Position numbers and translations under genes: made by a program | Shown: one piece after another, positions 36,613 through 45,392 of the stretch | How positions within the stretch are numbered: the first letter of the stretch is position 1 | How the letters are laid out: the number at the start of each line of letters is the position of its first letter | The notes under the pieces: model-generated | Told to the model about the DNA's origin: nothing | Seen by the model: only the letters and a program-made list of their open reading frames with translations | Database searches by the model: none | Source of the DNA: Rhodobacteraceae bacterium HLUCCO18 | GTDB taxonomy: Bacteria; Pseudomonadota; Alphaproteobacteria; Rhodobacterales; Rhodobacteraceae | Reading direction: 5' to 3' | DNA length: 64,000 bases | NCBI GenBank assembly: GCA_001314805.1 | Contig: LJSY01000011.1 | Location: forward strand, 3,711 to 67,710

Positions 36613-38394
36613 ATGGATCAGACAACACTCAACATCATCGTCGTGGGGCTGTCTTTCGCGCTCTACTTCGCGATCGCGATCTGGGCCCGCGCGGGTTCCA
36701 CATCGGAATTCTATGCCGCCGGACGGGGTGTGAACCCGGTCGTCAACGGCATGGCAACCGCGGCCGACTGGATGTCGGCGGCCTCCTTCATCTCGATGGC
36801 GGGTCTCATCGCCTTCGTCGGCTACACGAACTCCAGCTTCCTGATGGGCTGGACCGGCGGCTACGTGCTGATGGCGATGCTCCTCGCGCCCTACCTGCGC
36901 AAGTTCGGCAAGTACACGGTGCCCGAGTTCATCGGCGACCGCTACTACTCGAACACGGCGCGGGTCGTGGGCGTGATCTGCCTCATCGTGATCTCGGTGA
37001 CCTATGTGATCGGTCAGATGACCGGTGCTGGCGTGGCCTTCTCGCGCTTTCTCGAAGTGAGCTCGTTCTGGGGTCTGATCATCGCCTCGGCGGTCGTGTT
37101 CGTATATGCCGTTCTGGGCGGCATGAAGGGCATCACCTACACGCAGGTGGCGCAGTACTGCGTTCTGATCGTCGCCTACACCATCCCGGCAGTCTTCATC
37201 TCGCTGCAGTTGACCGGCAACCCGATCCCGGGTCTGGGCCTGTTCTCGAACATGGCTCCGGGCGAGGTCGGCGCGGGCGAGCCGTTGCTCGCCACCCTCA
37301 ACGGGCTTCTGGTCGATCTGGGCTTCAACGAGTACACGACGGGTTCGACACCGTTCCTGATGGCGCTCTTCACCCTGTCGCTGATGATCGGCACCGCGGG
37401 TCTGCCGCATGTCATCATCCGCTTCTTCACGGTGCCGAAAGTAGCCGATGCCCGCTGGTCCGCCGGCTGGGCGCTGGTGTTCATCGCGCTGCTGTACCTG
37501 ACGGCCCCGGCCGTGGGGGCCATGGCTCGCCTGAACATCACGACCACCATGTGGCCGCAGGGCATCGAGGGTGAAGCTGTCGCGATCGAAGACCTGCCCG
37601 ACTGGTTCCGCACCTGGGAGGTCACGGGCCTTCTGGGCGTCGAGGACAAGAACGGCGACGGCCGCATCCAGTACTACAACGAAGCTTCCGAAGCCGGTCA
37701 GGCCTTCGCGGCCGAGCGTGGCTACGAGGGCAACGAGCTCGTCACCTTCAACCAGGACATCCTCGTGCTCGCCAACCCCGAGATCGCGCAGCTTCCGGGC
37801 TGGGTCATCGCGCTGATCGCCGCAGGCGGCATCGCGGCGGCACTGTCCACGGCGGCGGGACTTCTGCTGGCCATCTCCTCGGCCATCAGCCACGACCTCA
37901 TCAAATCGGTGATCAACCCCAACATCTCGGAAAAGGGCGAGCTTCTCGCTGCCCGGATCTCGATGGCGGGTGCGATCGTGCTGGCCACCTATCTGGGCCT
38001 CAACCCACCGGGCTTTGCGGCGCAGGTGGTGGCTCTGGCCTTCGGTCTGGCGGCGGCGACGCTGTTCCCGACCCTGATGATGGGGATCTTCTCCAAACGG
38101 ATGAACTCCGCCGGGGCGACCTGGGGGATGCTGGCCGGTCTTATCCTGACCTGCCTCTATCTCTTCACCTACCTCGGCTGGTTCTTCATTCCCGGCACGA
38201 ACATGCTGCCGAACACGGCCGACAACTGGATCCTCGGCATCCCGCCGACCCATTTCGGCCCGATCGGTGCGCTGGCGAACTTCGCGGTCGCCTACTTCGT
38301 GTCGAGGGCGACGGCAGCGCCGCCCGCGCATATCCAGGAGCTCGTCGAGAGCGTCCGGGTCCCGCGCGGTGCCGGTGCCGCATCGGATCACTGA
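36613..38394 (+). CDS. actP: ActP-like cation/acetate symporter (SSS family)
   Basis: A 593-residue sodium:solute symporter with about 13-14 helices. The SSS signature regions are visible in AAGRGVNPVVNGMATAADWMSAASFISMAGLI (about 35-66) and SLMIGTAGLPHVIIRFFTVP (about 256-275). A soluble insert at about 320-375 (EGEAVAIEDLP ... ERGYEGNELVTF) is characteristic of the VC_2705-type subfamily that pairs with DUF4212. It probably imports acetate or another short-chain organic acid with Na+, feeding Acs. A hairpin terminator lies 57-88 bases after its stop. Confidence 0.92.
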   Translation: MDQTTLNIIVVGLSFALYFAIAIWARAGSTSEFYAAGRGVNPVVNGMATAADWMSAASFISMAGLIAFVGYTNSSFLMGWTGGYVLMAMLLAPYLRKFGKYTVPEFIGDRYYSNTARVVGVICLIVISVTYVIGQMTGAGVAFSRFLEVSSFWGLIIASAVVFVYAVLGGMKGITYTQVAQYCVLIVAYTIPAVFISLQLTGNPIPGLGLFSNMAPGEVGAGEPLLATLNGLLVDLGFNEYTTGSTPFLMALFTLSLMIGTAGLPHVIIRFFTVPKVADARWSAGWALVFIALLYLTAPAVGAMARLNITTTMWPQGIEGEAVAIEDLPDWFRTWEVTGLLGVEDKNGDGRIQYYNEASEAGQAFAAERGYEGNELVTFNQDILVLANPEIAQLPGWVIALIAAGGIAAALSTAAGLLLAISSAISHDLIKSVINPNISEKGELLAARISMAGAIVLATYLGLNPPGFAAQVVALAFGLAAATLFPTLMMGIFSKRMNSAGATWGMLAGLILTCLYLFTYLGWFFIPGTNMLPNTADNWILGIPPTHFGPIGALANFAVAYFVSRATAAPPAHIQELVESVRVPRGAGAASDH

Positions 38395-38450
38395 TCCGAC
38401 GGGTCAAGACATACAGGGCCTGCGACACCGCGCGCCCTGTTCAAACCACC

Positions 38451-38482
38451 GGCGCATCCCGAAGACATCGGGGTGCGCCTTT
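38451..38482 (+). terminator. Terminator-like hairpin after actP
   Basis: GGCGCATCCCGA (38451-38462) pairs with TCGGGGTGCGCC (38468-38479) through 12 bp with one T-G wobble, a 5-base loop and a following TTT. It would partly separate acs-adk-actP from the downstream sensory genes. It also overlaps a GTG at 38473, which argues against using that codon as the next gene start. Confidence 0.6.
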
Positions 38483-38499
38483 CCAATCCGGGACATGTC

Positions 38500-40314
38500 A
38501 TGACGGTCGATATCGCCGCCACGCTCGCCAGCACCCACCCCTATGACGTCCTGCCCGAGGATGCCCGGACAGCGCTGGCCGAGGCCATCGACAGCATCGA
38601 CCTCGTCGCGGGCGAGACGGTCTATTCCGTGGGCGAGCCGCAGACGCATCTTTACCTGATCGTGTCGGGCCGCATCGACATCACCGATCCCGACGGCGCG
38701 ATCCTCTCGATCCTGGGGCCGCGCAATTCCTTCGGCGAACGCGGGCTTCTGAAGGACGGCGTCGCCGTCGTCACCGCCAAGGCGTCCGAGGACAGCATGC
38801 TCCTGCGCATTCCCGCCGCGTCCTTCCACGCGCTGATCGCTGAGCATCCGCGCGTCATGCGTTTCTTCGACCGCACGCGACCCGCGCGCTCGCGCCGGCA
38901 GGACATCACCACGATCGCGCTCAGCGACCTGATGACACGCGATCCGCTGACCTGTGCGCCGGACACGCCGTTGATCGAGGCCGCGCGCAAGATGCGGGAA
39001 ATCCATGTCTCCTGCATCATCGCGACCGAGGACGGCGCGGTGCGCGGGATCCTGACGACAGGCGACATCACGTCCCGCGCGGTGGCCGAAGGTCTGTCGC
39101 TCGAGACACCGGTCGCGCAGGTCATGACCGCCGATCCCTCCACCCTGCCGCCGACGGCGCTGGTGGCGGACGTGCTCCACACCATGGTCGAGAAGGGTTT
39201 CACCCACATGCCGGTCGTCGAGGGCGGCAAGCTCGTGGGCATCCTGACCCAGACCGACCTGACGCGGTTCCAAGCCACGTCCTCGGCGGCGCTGATCCAG
39301 GAGATCTCTGCCGCCCCGGACAGCGCGGCCCTTGCGAGGATCGTGGGGCGCATCCCCGAACTTCTGGTGCAGCTGGTCGCGGCGCAGAACCCGCATCAGG
39401 TGGTCACCCGCCTGATCACCGATATCGGCGACGCCACGACGCGGCGGCTTCTGGCGCTGGCCGAGGCAAAGCTCGGGCCGCCGCCGGTGCCCTATCTCTG
39501 GCTTGCCTGCGGGTCTCAGGGGCGGCAGGAACAGACAGGCATCTCGGACCAGGACAATTGCCTGATCCTCGACGACGCCGTGACCCCGCCCGACGACACC
39601 TATTTCGCGGAACTGGCGAAATTCGTCTCCGACGGGCTCGACGAGGCGGGCTATTTCTTTTGTCCCGGCGACATGATGGCGACGAACATCCGCTGGCGGC
39701 AGCCGGCCCGCGTCTGGCGGAAGTACTTCCGCGACTGGATCGCCACGCCCAACCCCGAGGCGCAGATGCTGGCCTCGGTCATGTTCGACCTGCGACCCAT
39801 CGGGGGGCATTTCAGCCTGTTTGCCGACCTGCAGGAGGAGACGCTGGCGCAGGCCTCGAAGAACTCGATCTTCGTGGCGCACATGGTGTCCAACTCGCTC
39901 AAGCATCAGCCGCCGCTGGGCCTGTTCCGCGGCTTCGCGACGGTCCGCTCGGGCGAGCACAAGAACACCATCGACCTCAAGCACAACGGCGTCGTTCCGG
40001 TGACCGATCTGGGCCGGGTCTACGCGCTGAAGGGCCGCCTGACCGAGGTCAACACCCGCGCGCGGCTTGTCGCCGCGATCGAGGCCGGCGCGGTCTCGTC
40101 GGGCGGCGGGCGCGACCTGATCGACGCCTATGACATGATCGCCCAGACCCGGCTGGAACATCAGGCCGCCCAGATCCAGCGCGGCGAGAAGCCGGACAAT
40201 TTCATGACCCCCTCGGACCTCTCGGATTTCGAGCGGAGCCACCTTCGCGACGCCTTCGTCGTCATCAAGACCATGCAGAACGCCGCCGGATCGGGCGGCG
40301 GTTACCTGAACTGA
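38500..40314 (+). CDS. cNMP-binding/CBS/DUF294 nucleotidyltransferase-like signalling protein
   Basis: A 604-residue cytoplasmic protein with a cyclic-nucleotide-binding domain (about 15-125), two CBS domains (about 140-255), a GlnD-like nucleotidyltransferase domain (DUF294, about 285-425, core GSQGRQEQTGISDQDN with the Gly-Ser and Asp-x-Asp pair) and a DUF294 C-terminal domain (about 455-604). This architecture is commonly encoded next to ActP-type symporters and a DnaQ-like exonuclease, as here. It probably senses adenine nucleotides or a cyclic nucleotide and modifies a partner, possibly the symporter; the target is unknown. The ATG at 38500 is preferred to the GTG at 38473. Confidence 0.85.
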   Translation: MTVDIAATLASTHPYDVLPEDARTALAEAIDSIDLVAGETVYSVGEPQTHLYLIVSGRIDITDPDGAILSILGPRNSFGERGLLKDGVAVVTAKASEDSMLLRIPAASFHALIAEHPRVMRFFDRTRPARSRRQDITTIALSDLMTRDPLTCAPDTPLIEAARKMREIHVSCIIATEDGAVRGILTTGDITSRAVAEGLSLETPVAQVMTADPSTLPPTALVADVLHTMVEKGFTHMPVVEGGKLVGILTQTDLTRFQATSSAALIQEISAAPDSAALARIVGRIPELLVQLVAAQNPHQVVTRLITDIGDATTRRLLALAEAKLGPPPVPYLWLACGSQGRQEQTGISDQDNCLILDDAVTPPDDTYFAELAKFVSDGLDEAGYFFCPGDMMATNIRWRQPARVWRKYFRDWIATPNPEAQMLASVMFDLRPIGGHFSLFADLQEETLAQASKNSIFVAHMVSNSLKHQPPLGLFRGFATVRSGEHKNTIDLKHNGVVPVTDLGRVYALKGRLTEVNTRARLVAAIEAGAVSSGGGRDLIDAYDMIAQTRLEHQAAQIQRGEKPDNFMTPSDLSDFERSHLRDAFVVIKTMQNAAGSGGGYLN

Positions 40315-40330
40315 AAGGAACGGCTCCAAC

Positions 40331-40864
40331 GTGTTCTACGCGCTGATCACGGCACTTTTCGCAGGCCTTGCGGGGGCGGGCATCGGCCTCGGCCTGCGGG
40401 CGCTTTCGGGCAAACGCCTGCCCAAGGGGATCATCCCGATCTGCGCGGGTCTGGCCATGCTCGTGGCGACCGTGGGTACGGAATACGCCTGGTATGACGG
40501 CGTCCGCTCGACCATGCCCGAGGACCTCGTGATCGTCTCGGAACGCGAGCAGCAGGCATGGTATCAGCCCTGGACCTTCGTCCGGCCCTGGGTGCGCGGC
40601 TTCATCGGCTATTCACCCTCCGAAACGGTCGAGACGGCGGAAGGCTCGGGCATCTACGTGGTGCAACTGAGAGGGCAGGAACGCTGGCAGCCGCAGGTCA
40701 TACGGCCCAACCTCGTCGATTGCGAGGGCGGCCGGCGCGCCGAGATCCTGCCGGACACGGGGTTCACCGAAACCGGCGAGCCTGTGGGCGTCACATGGCG
40801 CGAGGTGCCGGAAGACGACCCGATCCTGAGCGCCGTCTGCGGTGGAGGAGCCGCGGCCGGCTGA
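40331..40864 (+). CDS. Hypothetical membrane protein between DUF294 and exonuclease genes
   Basis: A 177-residue protein of unrecognised family. Two hydrophobic segments (about 2-26 with a GAGIGLGLRAL motif, and 34-52) are followed by a roughly 120-residue, probably periplasmic, domain rich in Trp and acidic residues (EQQAWYQPWTFVRPWVRGFIG, CEGGRRAEILPDTGF). Two cysteines (about residues 131 and 170) could form a disulfide. It starts at GTG with AAGGAA about 10 bases upstream. It is co-directional and close to the DUF294 gene (16 bases) and the sensor-exonuclease gene (75 bases), so it likely belongs to the same acetate-linked regulatory unit. Function unknown. Confidence 0.6.
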   Translation: MFYALITALFAGLAGAGIGLGLRALSGKRLPKGIIPICAGLAMLVATVGTEYAWYDGVRSTMPEDLVIVSEREQQAWYQPWTFVRPWVRGFIGYSPSETVETAEGSGIYVVQLRGQERWQPQVIRPNLVDCEGGRRAEILPDTGFTETGEPVGVTWREVPEDDPILSAVCGGGAAAG

Positions 40865-40939
40865 AGAACCCCACCCATCCGGCGTTGCGCGACCGTCGGA
40901 CCGGGCCAAGACCAAGGGGCAAGGAGGAGGCCCCGCCAC

Positions 40940-42958
40940 ATGTTCACGACACTCTCGCTGCGTCTGCGCATATTCCTGTTCTTCGCCTTTCTCGCCTGCG
41001 CCACCTCGGGGCTCGCCATCGCGGGGCTTGTGTTGGGCTACGTGCGGCTGGGCGAGGACCACGCGCTGTCGGCCTTCGTCATCGCCGGCGCCATCGCCGT
41101 TCTGGCGATCTTCGCGCTGACCACCTGGGTCTGGGTCCTGTTCGACGAGAACGTCGCCAAACCGGTGGAGCGTCTGGCCGCCGAGATGCGGGCGCGGGCT
41201 CATGCCGAAGTCAACGACGAGATCGACCACGCGCCGGCCAGGTATCTGGGCGATCTGGGCACTGCGGCGGCGGCGGTGGCGTCGAACCTGACCGAGACGC
41301 GCAACGCCATGGCACTCGCGGTGGGTCGGGAAACCGCGCGACTGGCCAGCGAGAAGACACGCCTTGAGACGCTTCTCTCCGAAGTGCCGGACGGTGTTCT
41401 GTTCTGCTCACCGTGGCACACGATCGCGCTTTACAACGGCCATGCGCGCGAAATCCTTGGCAGTTCCGAGGCGTTCGGGCTCAACCGCCCGTTGCGCGGG
41501 CTGTTGCGCATGGCGCCCATCCTGCAAGCCTATGAACGGCTGTTGACCAGGGGCAATGGCACGGATGACGAGGGCGGCACCGACGTTCTGGTCACGACCC
41601 GCGACGGCGCGCGCCTGCTGGAGGCGCGGATGCGTCTGCTGCGGCTGGAGGGACAGGAGACCGAGCACCCGGGCTATGTCCTGACGCTCCGCGACGTCAC
41701 CACGGACATGGCGACGCATCTGGAACGCACGCATCTGCTGGAGACGTTGCTTGGCGGTGTGAAGGAGGCGGTCGCGATCCTGCCGGACGGCGAGGCGGCC
41801 GATGCGCTTGCAACGCTTGCGGCGGAAACCGAACGCCGGAAACGCGCCACCGACACCGGATGGTGGCCGATGGAAAGCCTCGTGGCCGAGGATCTCGGCG
41901 CGGCGCTCGGGGCGCGACTGGCCCGCAAGGGCGTGGCAGTGGCCTGCGAACTTGGGCCGACGATCCTGCGCTGCGACGGGTTCGCGGTGACGCGGCTGCT
42001 GGAGCGGCTGGCGCTCGACTGGGCCGGTCAAGGGGCGGGAGAGCTGACGCTGACGCTCGCCTCCGAAGGCGCGGCGGAGGCGGTGGTCAGCCTCGAGGCG
42101 CGCGGCGACGTGCCGGACAGCGCGACGGTCGCCGGCTGGCTGAAGGAACCGCTATCCCCGGGAATGACCGGTTTCACCGGCGCGGCCGTCTGCGTGGCCC
42201 ATGGCACGTCGGTTGCCCCCGAACCCGCCGGGCCCGGCCGCGCCGCGTTGCGTTTCGCGCTGCCGCTGGCCCGCCCGGAGCCCAGCCGCCCCTACCGCAC
42301 CGTGCTTTACGATTTCGACCTGCTGAACGCGGACATCCCCGACGACCTTGCGGCGGCGAGCCTGCGGGGCCTGTCCTTCGTGGTGTTCGACACCGAAACC
42401 ACCGGCCTCAATCCACAGGTGGACGAGGTCTGCCAGATCGCCGCCGTGCGCGTGGTCAACGGCAAGCTCGTGGAGGGGGAGCGTTTCGACATGCTGGTCA
42501 ACCCGGGCCGCAAGATCCCCGCCGCCTCCACCGCCGTGCACCAGATCACCGACGCGATGGTGGCCGACGCCCCCGGTGTGACCGAGGCGCTGGCGCGGTT
42601 TCACACCTTCGCCGACGGCGCGGTGCTGGTGGCCCATAACGCGCCCTTCGACATGGCTTTCCTGAGGCGGCGCGAGCGCGAGATCGGGCGGCGTTTCGAC
42701 CAGCCCATCCTTGACACGGTGCTCTGTTCGGCGATCCTCTTTGGGCAATCGGCGGAGCACACGCTCGATGCGCTCTGCGAGCGGCTCGGCATCGCCATCC
42801 CGGAGGCCGACCGGCACACCGCGATCGGCGACGCTGTTGGCACGGGCGAGGCGTTTCGCAAGATGATCCCGATGCTCGAAGCGGCAGAACTGCCCAATCT
42901 GGGGGCACTCATCAAGGCTTTCGACCGTCATTCACGGTTGATCGAACACCTCAATTGA
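40940..42958 (+). CDS. Membrane sensor (HAMP/PAS-like) fused to a DnaQ-like 3'-5' exonuclease
   Basis: A 672-residue fusion. Two N-terminal helices (about 8-33 and 38-65) anchor it in the membrane, followed by a HAMP-like coil (about 70-130), a PAS-like domain (about 145-255) and a degenerate histidine-kinase-like middle (about 260-465, with no clear phospho-acceptor His or ATP-binding N/G boxes). The C-terminal 195 residues are a DEDDh exonuclease with every catalytic residue: Asp484, Glu486, Asp571, His626 and Asp631. Such exonucleases are often found beside actP and DUF294 genes. Membrane tethering suggests a signalling or nucleotide-cleaving role rather than replication proofreading. GGAGGAGG precedes the ATG. 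Confidence 0.82.
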   Translation: MFTTLSLRLRIFLFFAFLACATSGLAIAGLVLGYVRLGEDHALSAFVIAGAIAVLAIFALTTWVWVLFDENVAKPVERLAAEMRARAHAEVNDEIDHAPARYLGDLGTAAAAVASNLTETRNAMALAVGRETARLASEKTRLETLLSEVPDGVLFCSPWHTIALYNGHAREILGSSEAFGLNRPLRGLLRMAPILQAYERLLTRGNGTDDEGGTDVLVTTRDGARLLEARMRLLRLEGQETEHPGYVLTLRDVTTDMATHLERTHLLETLLGGVKEAVAILPDGEAADALATLAAETERRKRATDTGWWPMESLVAEDLGAALGARLARKGVAVACELGPTILRCDGFAVTRLLERLALDWAGQGAGELTLTLASEGAAEAVVSLEARGDVPDSATVAGWLKEPLSPGMTGFTGAAVCVAHGTSVAPEPAGPGRAALRFALPLARPEPSRPYRTVLYDFDLLNADIPDDLAAASLRGLSFVVFDTETTGLNPQVDEVCQIAAVRVVNGKLVEGERFDMLVNPGRKIPAASTAVHQITDAMVADAPGVTEALARFHTFADGAVLVAHNAPFDMAFLRRREREIGRRFDQPILDTVLCSAILFGQSAEHTLDALCERLGIAIPEADRHTAIGDAVGTGEAFRKMIPMLEAAELPNLGALIKAFDRHSRLIEHLN

Positions 42959-43014
42959 CCTCGCGCGCGTTCGGGCGCAGGGATTTCCCGTAGAAGAACA
43001 GGAGCGCCAGGACC

Positions 43015-43698
43015 ATGGCCCGCACGCCGCTCTACAAGGCCGCAGAAACCGAAATGATCCGGCGGATCGAAACCGGTGAATGGGAGGTCGGCACGCGCCT
43101 GCCCAACGAATTCGTGCTGGCCGAGGAATTCAAGGTCAGCCAGGGCACCATGCGCCGTGCGCTGATCACGCTCGAGGGGATGGGGCTGTTGAGCCGCAAG
43201 CCCGGGCGCGGAACGATCGTCGCCCGGTCGGGGAAGGCCCCTGCCGGACCGGCAGGCGCCGCGACGGGGCGGCTCGATTTCGAAGGCGCCCCCGTGGAGT
43301 TCGAAATTCACCGCGCGAAATCGGGCCTGAGGGGCGCGACCGAAGCGGAAATGGCACTGTTCGGCACCGGCCGTCTGTCAAGCGTCGAACGATTGCTGAA
43401 GCGCGGCGGCGCGCGGACCGGGATCGAGGAGATCGCCATCCCCGAGAGCCTCGCGCCCGTGCTGGACGAGGACGCGCCTCTGTCGCTGGCCGAGTTCCTG
43501 TCGGCCCACGGGCTGGAGGCGGCCGGCATGACGGAAACGATAAGCGCCGACATCACGTCACTGCCGGAATCCGTGTCGCTGTCCTGCGACCGGCACACCC
43601 CGCTGCTGGTCATCACCCGCACGGCACATGACATGAACGGCGCGGTGATCGCGCGGCAGGTCATGCGCCTGATCGCGGACGGGCTGACCTACGGCTAG
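43015..43698 (+). CDS. GntR-family regulator (HutC/UTRA type)
   Basis: A 227-residue GntR regulator with an N-terminal winged HTH (about 5-70: RLPNEFVLAEEFKVSQGTMRRALITLEGMGLLSRKPGRGTIV) and a C-terminal UTRA ligand-binding domain (about 90-220). It sits 56 bases after the sensor-exonuclease gene on the same strand and may be the local regulator of the acetate module. Alternatively it may control gabD, with which it converges. The two genes share a CTAG in which both TAG stops overlap (43695-43698). The ligand is unknown. Confidence 0.85.
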   Translation: MARTPLYKAAETEMIRRIETGEWEVGTRLPNEFVLAEEFKVSQGTMRRALITLEGMGLLSRKPGRGTIVARSGKAPAGPAGAATGRLDFEGAPVEFEIHRAKSGLRGATEAEMALFGTGRLSSVERLLKRGGARTGIEEIAIPESLAPVLDEDAPLSLAEFLSAHGLEAAGMTETISADITSLPESVSLSCDRHTPLLVITRTAHDMNGAVIARQVMRLIADGLTYG

Positions 43699-45143
43699 AT
43701 CCCGTCGATGCAGACGTATTTCGTGTCCAGGTAATCCTCGAGACCCTGGCTGCCGCCCTCCTTGCCCATGCCGCTTTCCTTCAGGCCGCCAAAGGGTGCC
43801 TCGACCGTGGTGATCAGGCCCGAATTGATGCCGATCATGCCGTATTGCAGCGCATCGTTCAGGCGGAAGGCGCGGCCGAGGTCCCGCGTGTAGACGTAGG
43901 AGGCGAGGCCGAAAACCGTGGCGTTCGCCATGCCGATGGCCTCCTCCTCGGTCTCGAAGCGGAAGACGGGGGCAATCGGCCCGAAGATCTCCTCGGTGGC
44001 GAAGGCCATGTCCTGCGTGGCCCCGGTCAGCACCGTGGGCTGGAAGAACGTGCCGCCCAGCTGGTGGCGCGATCCGCCCAGCGCGACCTCGGCGCCCTTG
44101 GCCTTGGCGTCGTCCAACAGTTCCTCGACCTTGGCGACCGCGTCGGCGTCGATCAGCGGGCCCTGCGCCACGCCGTCTTCGCGCCCGTCGCCGACCTTCA
44201 GCTCCCGCGTTTTCGCCACGAGCTTTTCGACGAAGGCGTCATAGACCCCGGCCTGTACGTAGATGCGGTTGGCGCAGACGCAGGTCTGCCCCGAGTTGCG
44301 GTATTTCGAGACGATGGCGCCCTCGGCCGCCGCATCGAGATCGGCGTCGTCGAAGACGATGAAGGGCGCGTTGCCACCCAGTTCCATCGACACCTTCTTG
44401 ACGGTGTCGGCGGATTGGCGGATCAGCTCCTTACCGACCTCGGTGGAGCCAGTGAAGGTGATCTTGCGCACCTCGTCACGGGCCATCATCGCGCCCGCGA
44501 TGGCGCGGGCCGAACCCGTCACCACGTTCACCGCGCCGGCAGGGTATCCGACCTCCTCGGCCAGGGCCGCCCACGCGAGGCCCGAATAGGGCGTGGCGGT
44601 CGCCGGCTTGGCCACGATCGTGCAACCCACGGCGAGCGCGGGCGCAACCTTGCGGGCCAGCATCGAGGACGGGAAGTTCCACGGCGTGATCATGCCAACG
44701 ACGCCGACGGGATGGCGCGTCACGAGGATGCGCCGGCCATTCACGCCGGGGGGAACGATCTCGCCTTTCGCGCGGCGGGCTTCCTCGGCGAACCAGCGCA
44801 CGTATTGCGCGCCGATGGCGATCTCGCCCTTCGCCTCGGCCAGCGGCTTGCCCATCTCGACGGTCAGAAGCTCCGCCAGCGCCGCCTGGTTGTCCATCAG
44901 CGCGTCGTGCAGCTTCCACAGGAGGCCGACGCGCGTCATCAGGTCCATGCCCGCCAGTTCCGAAAAGGCCGCTGCCGCCGCATCGATGGCGCGCATGGTC
45001 TCGGCCTCGCCGCAGGCCGGGACGGTACCGATGACCTCGCCCGTCGCCGGGTTCGTCACGTCAATGGTCTGCCCGCTGTCTGCGCCGATCCACGCGCCAG
45101 CGACGAAATTCGCCTGTTTCATCCAGGTTTGCCAGTCGGCCAT
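43695..45143 (-). CDS. gabD: NAD(P)-dependent succinate-semialdehyde dehydrogenase
   Basis: A 482-residue aldehyde dehydrogenase, the same length as E. coli GabD. The catalytic residues fall at the same positions, Glu254 (MELGGNAP) and Cys288 (GQTCVC), and Cys290 could form the regulatory disulfide known for SSADH. The NAD(P) pocket TPWNFPSSMLARK is present. It oxidises succinic semialdehyde to succinate, linking GABA and related amines to the TCA cycle. Glutarate semialdehyde is a possible alternative substrate. No GABA transaminase is in the window. The start at the ATG 45141-45143 is unambiguous; longer open sequence upstream runs opposite ugd. Confidence 0.9.
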   Translation of the reverse strand: MADWQTWMKQANFVAGAWIGADSGQTIDVTNPATGEVIGTVPACGEAETMRAIDAAAAAFSELAGMDLMTRVGLLWKLHDALMDNQAALAELLTVEMGKPLAEAKGEIAIGAQYVRWFAEEARRAKGEIVPPGVNGRRILVTRHPVGVVGMITPWNFPSSMLARKVAPALAVGCTIVAKPATATPYSGLAWAALAEEVGYPAGAVNVVTGSARAIAGAMMARDEVRKITFTGSTEVGKELIRQSADTVKKVSMELGGNAPFIVFDDADLDAAAEGAIVSKYRNSGQTCVCANRIYVQAGVYDAFVEKLVAKTRELKVGDGREDGVAQGPLIDADAVAKVEELLDDAKAKGAEVALGGSRHQLGGTFFQPTVLTGATQDMAFATEEIFGPIAPVFRFETEEEAIGMANATVFGLASYVYTRDLGRAFRLNDALQYGMIGINSGLITTVEAPFGGLKESGMGKEGGSQGLEDYLDTKYVCIDGI

Positions 45144-45316
45144 GATCCGCTCCCCCTCGTCATGCAATATCCGGTGCCGGTCGTTTGGCATCTGGCAGCA
45201 AACACCGCAAGGGCCGCCAGCGTTTCCCCGCACGGACCAAACCGTTGTTCGATTGCATGGTTCCCAAGACACCGGTTTTGGACTAAGCAGCGGCCGCGGT
45301 GAAATTCTGTTTGCTG

Positions 45317-45333
45317 CGGTGCAGCTTGCACCG
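45317..45333. promoter_or_regulatory. Dyad upstream of ugd
   Basis: The 7-bp arms CGGTGCA and TGCACCG with a 3-base spacer lie 60-76 bases before the ugd start, in the 249-base gap shared with divergent gabD. It is a plausible operator. The rest of the gap shows nothing else I can name. Confidence 0.45.
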
Positions 45334-45392
45334 GTACACCATGTGACACAGGCGTGGACCGCAGCACGCCAAGGGATTTCCGGAGTTCGCTC

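Noticed and set aside
38473-38499. GTG at 38473 as start of the cNMP/CBS/DUF294 gene
   Set aside because: It lies inside a terminator-like hairpin. The ATG at 38500 gives a complete protein.
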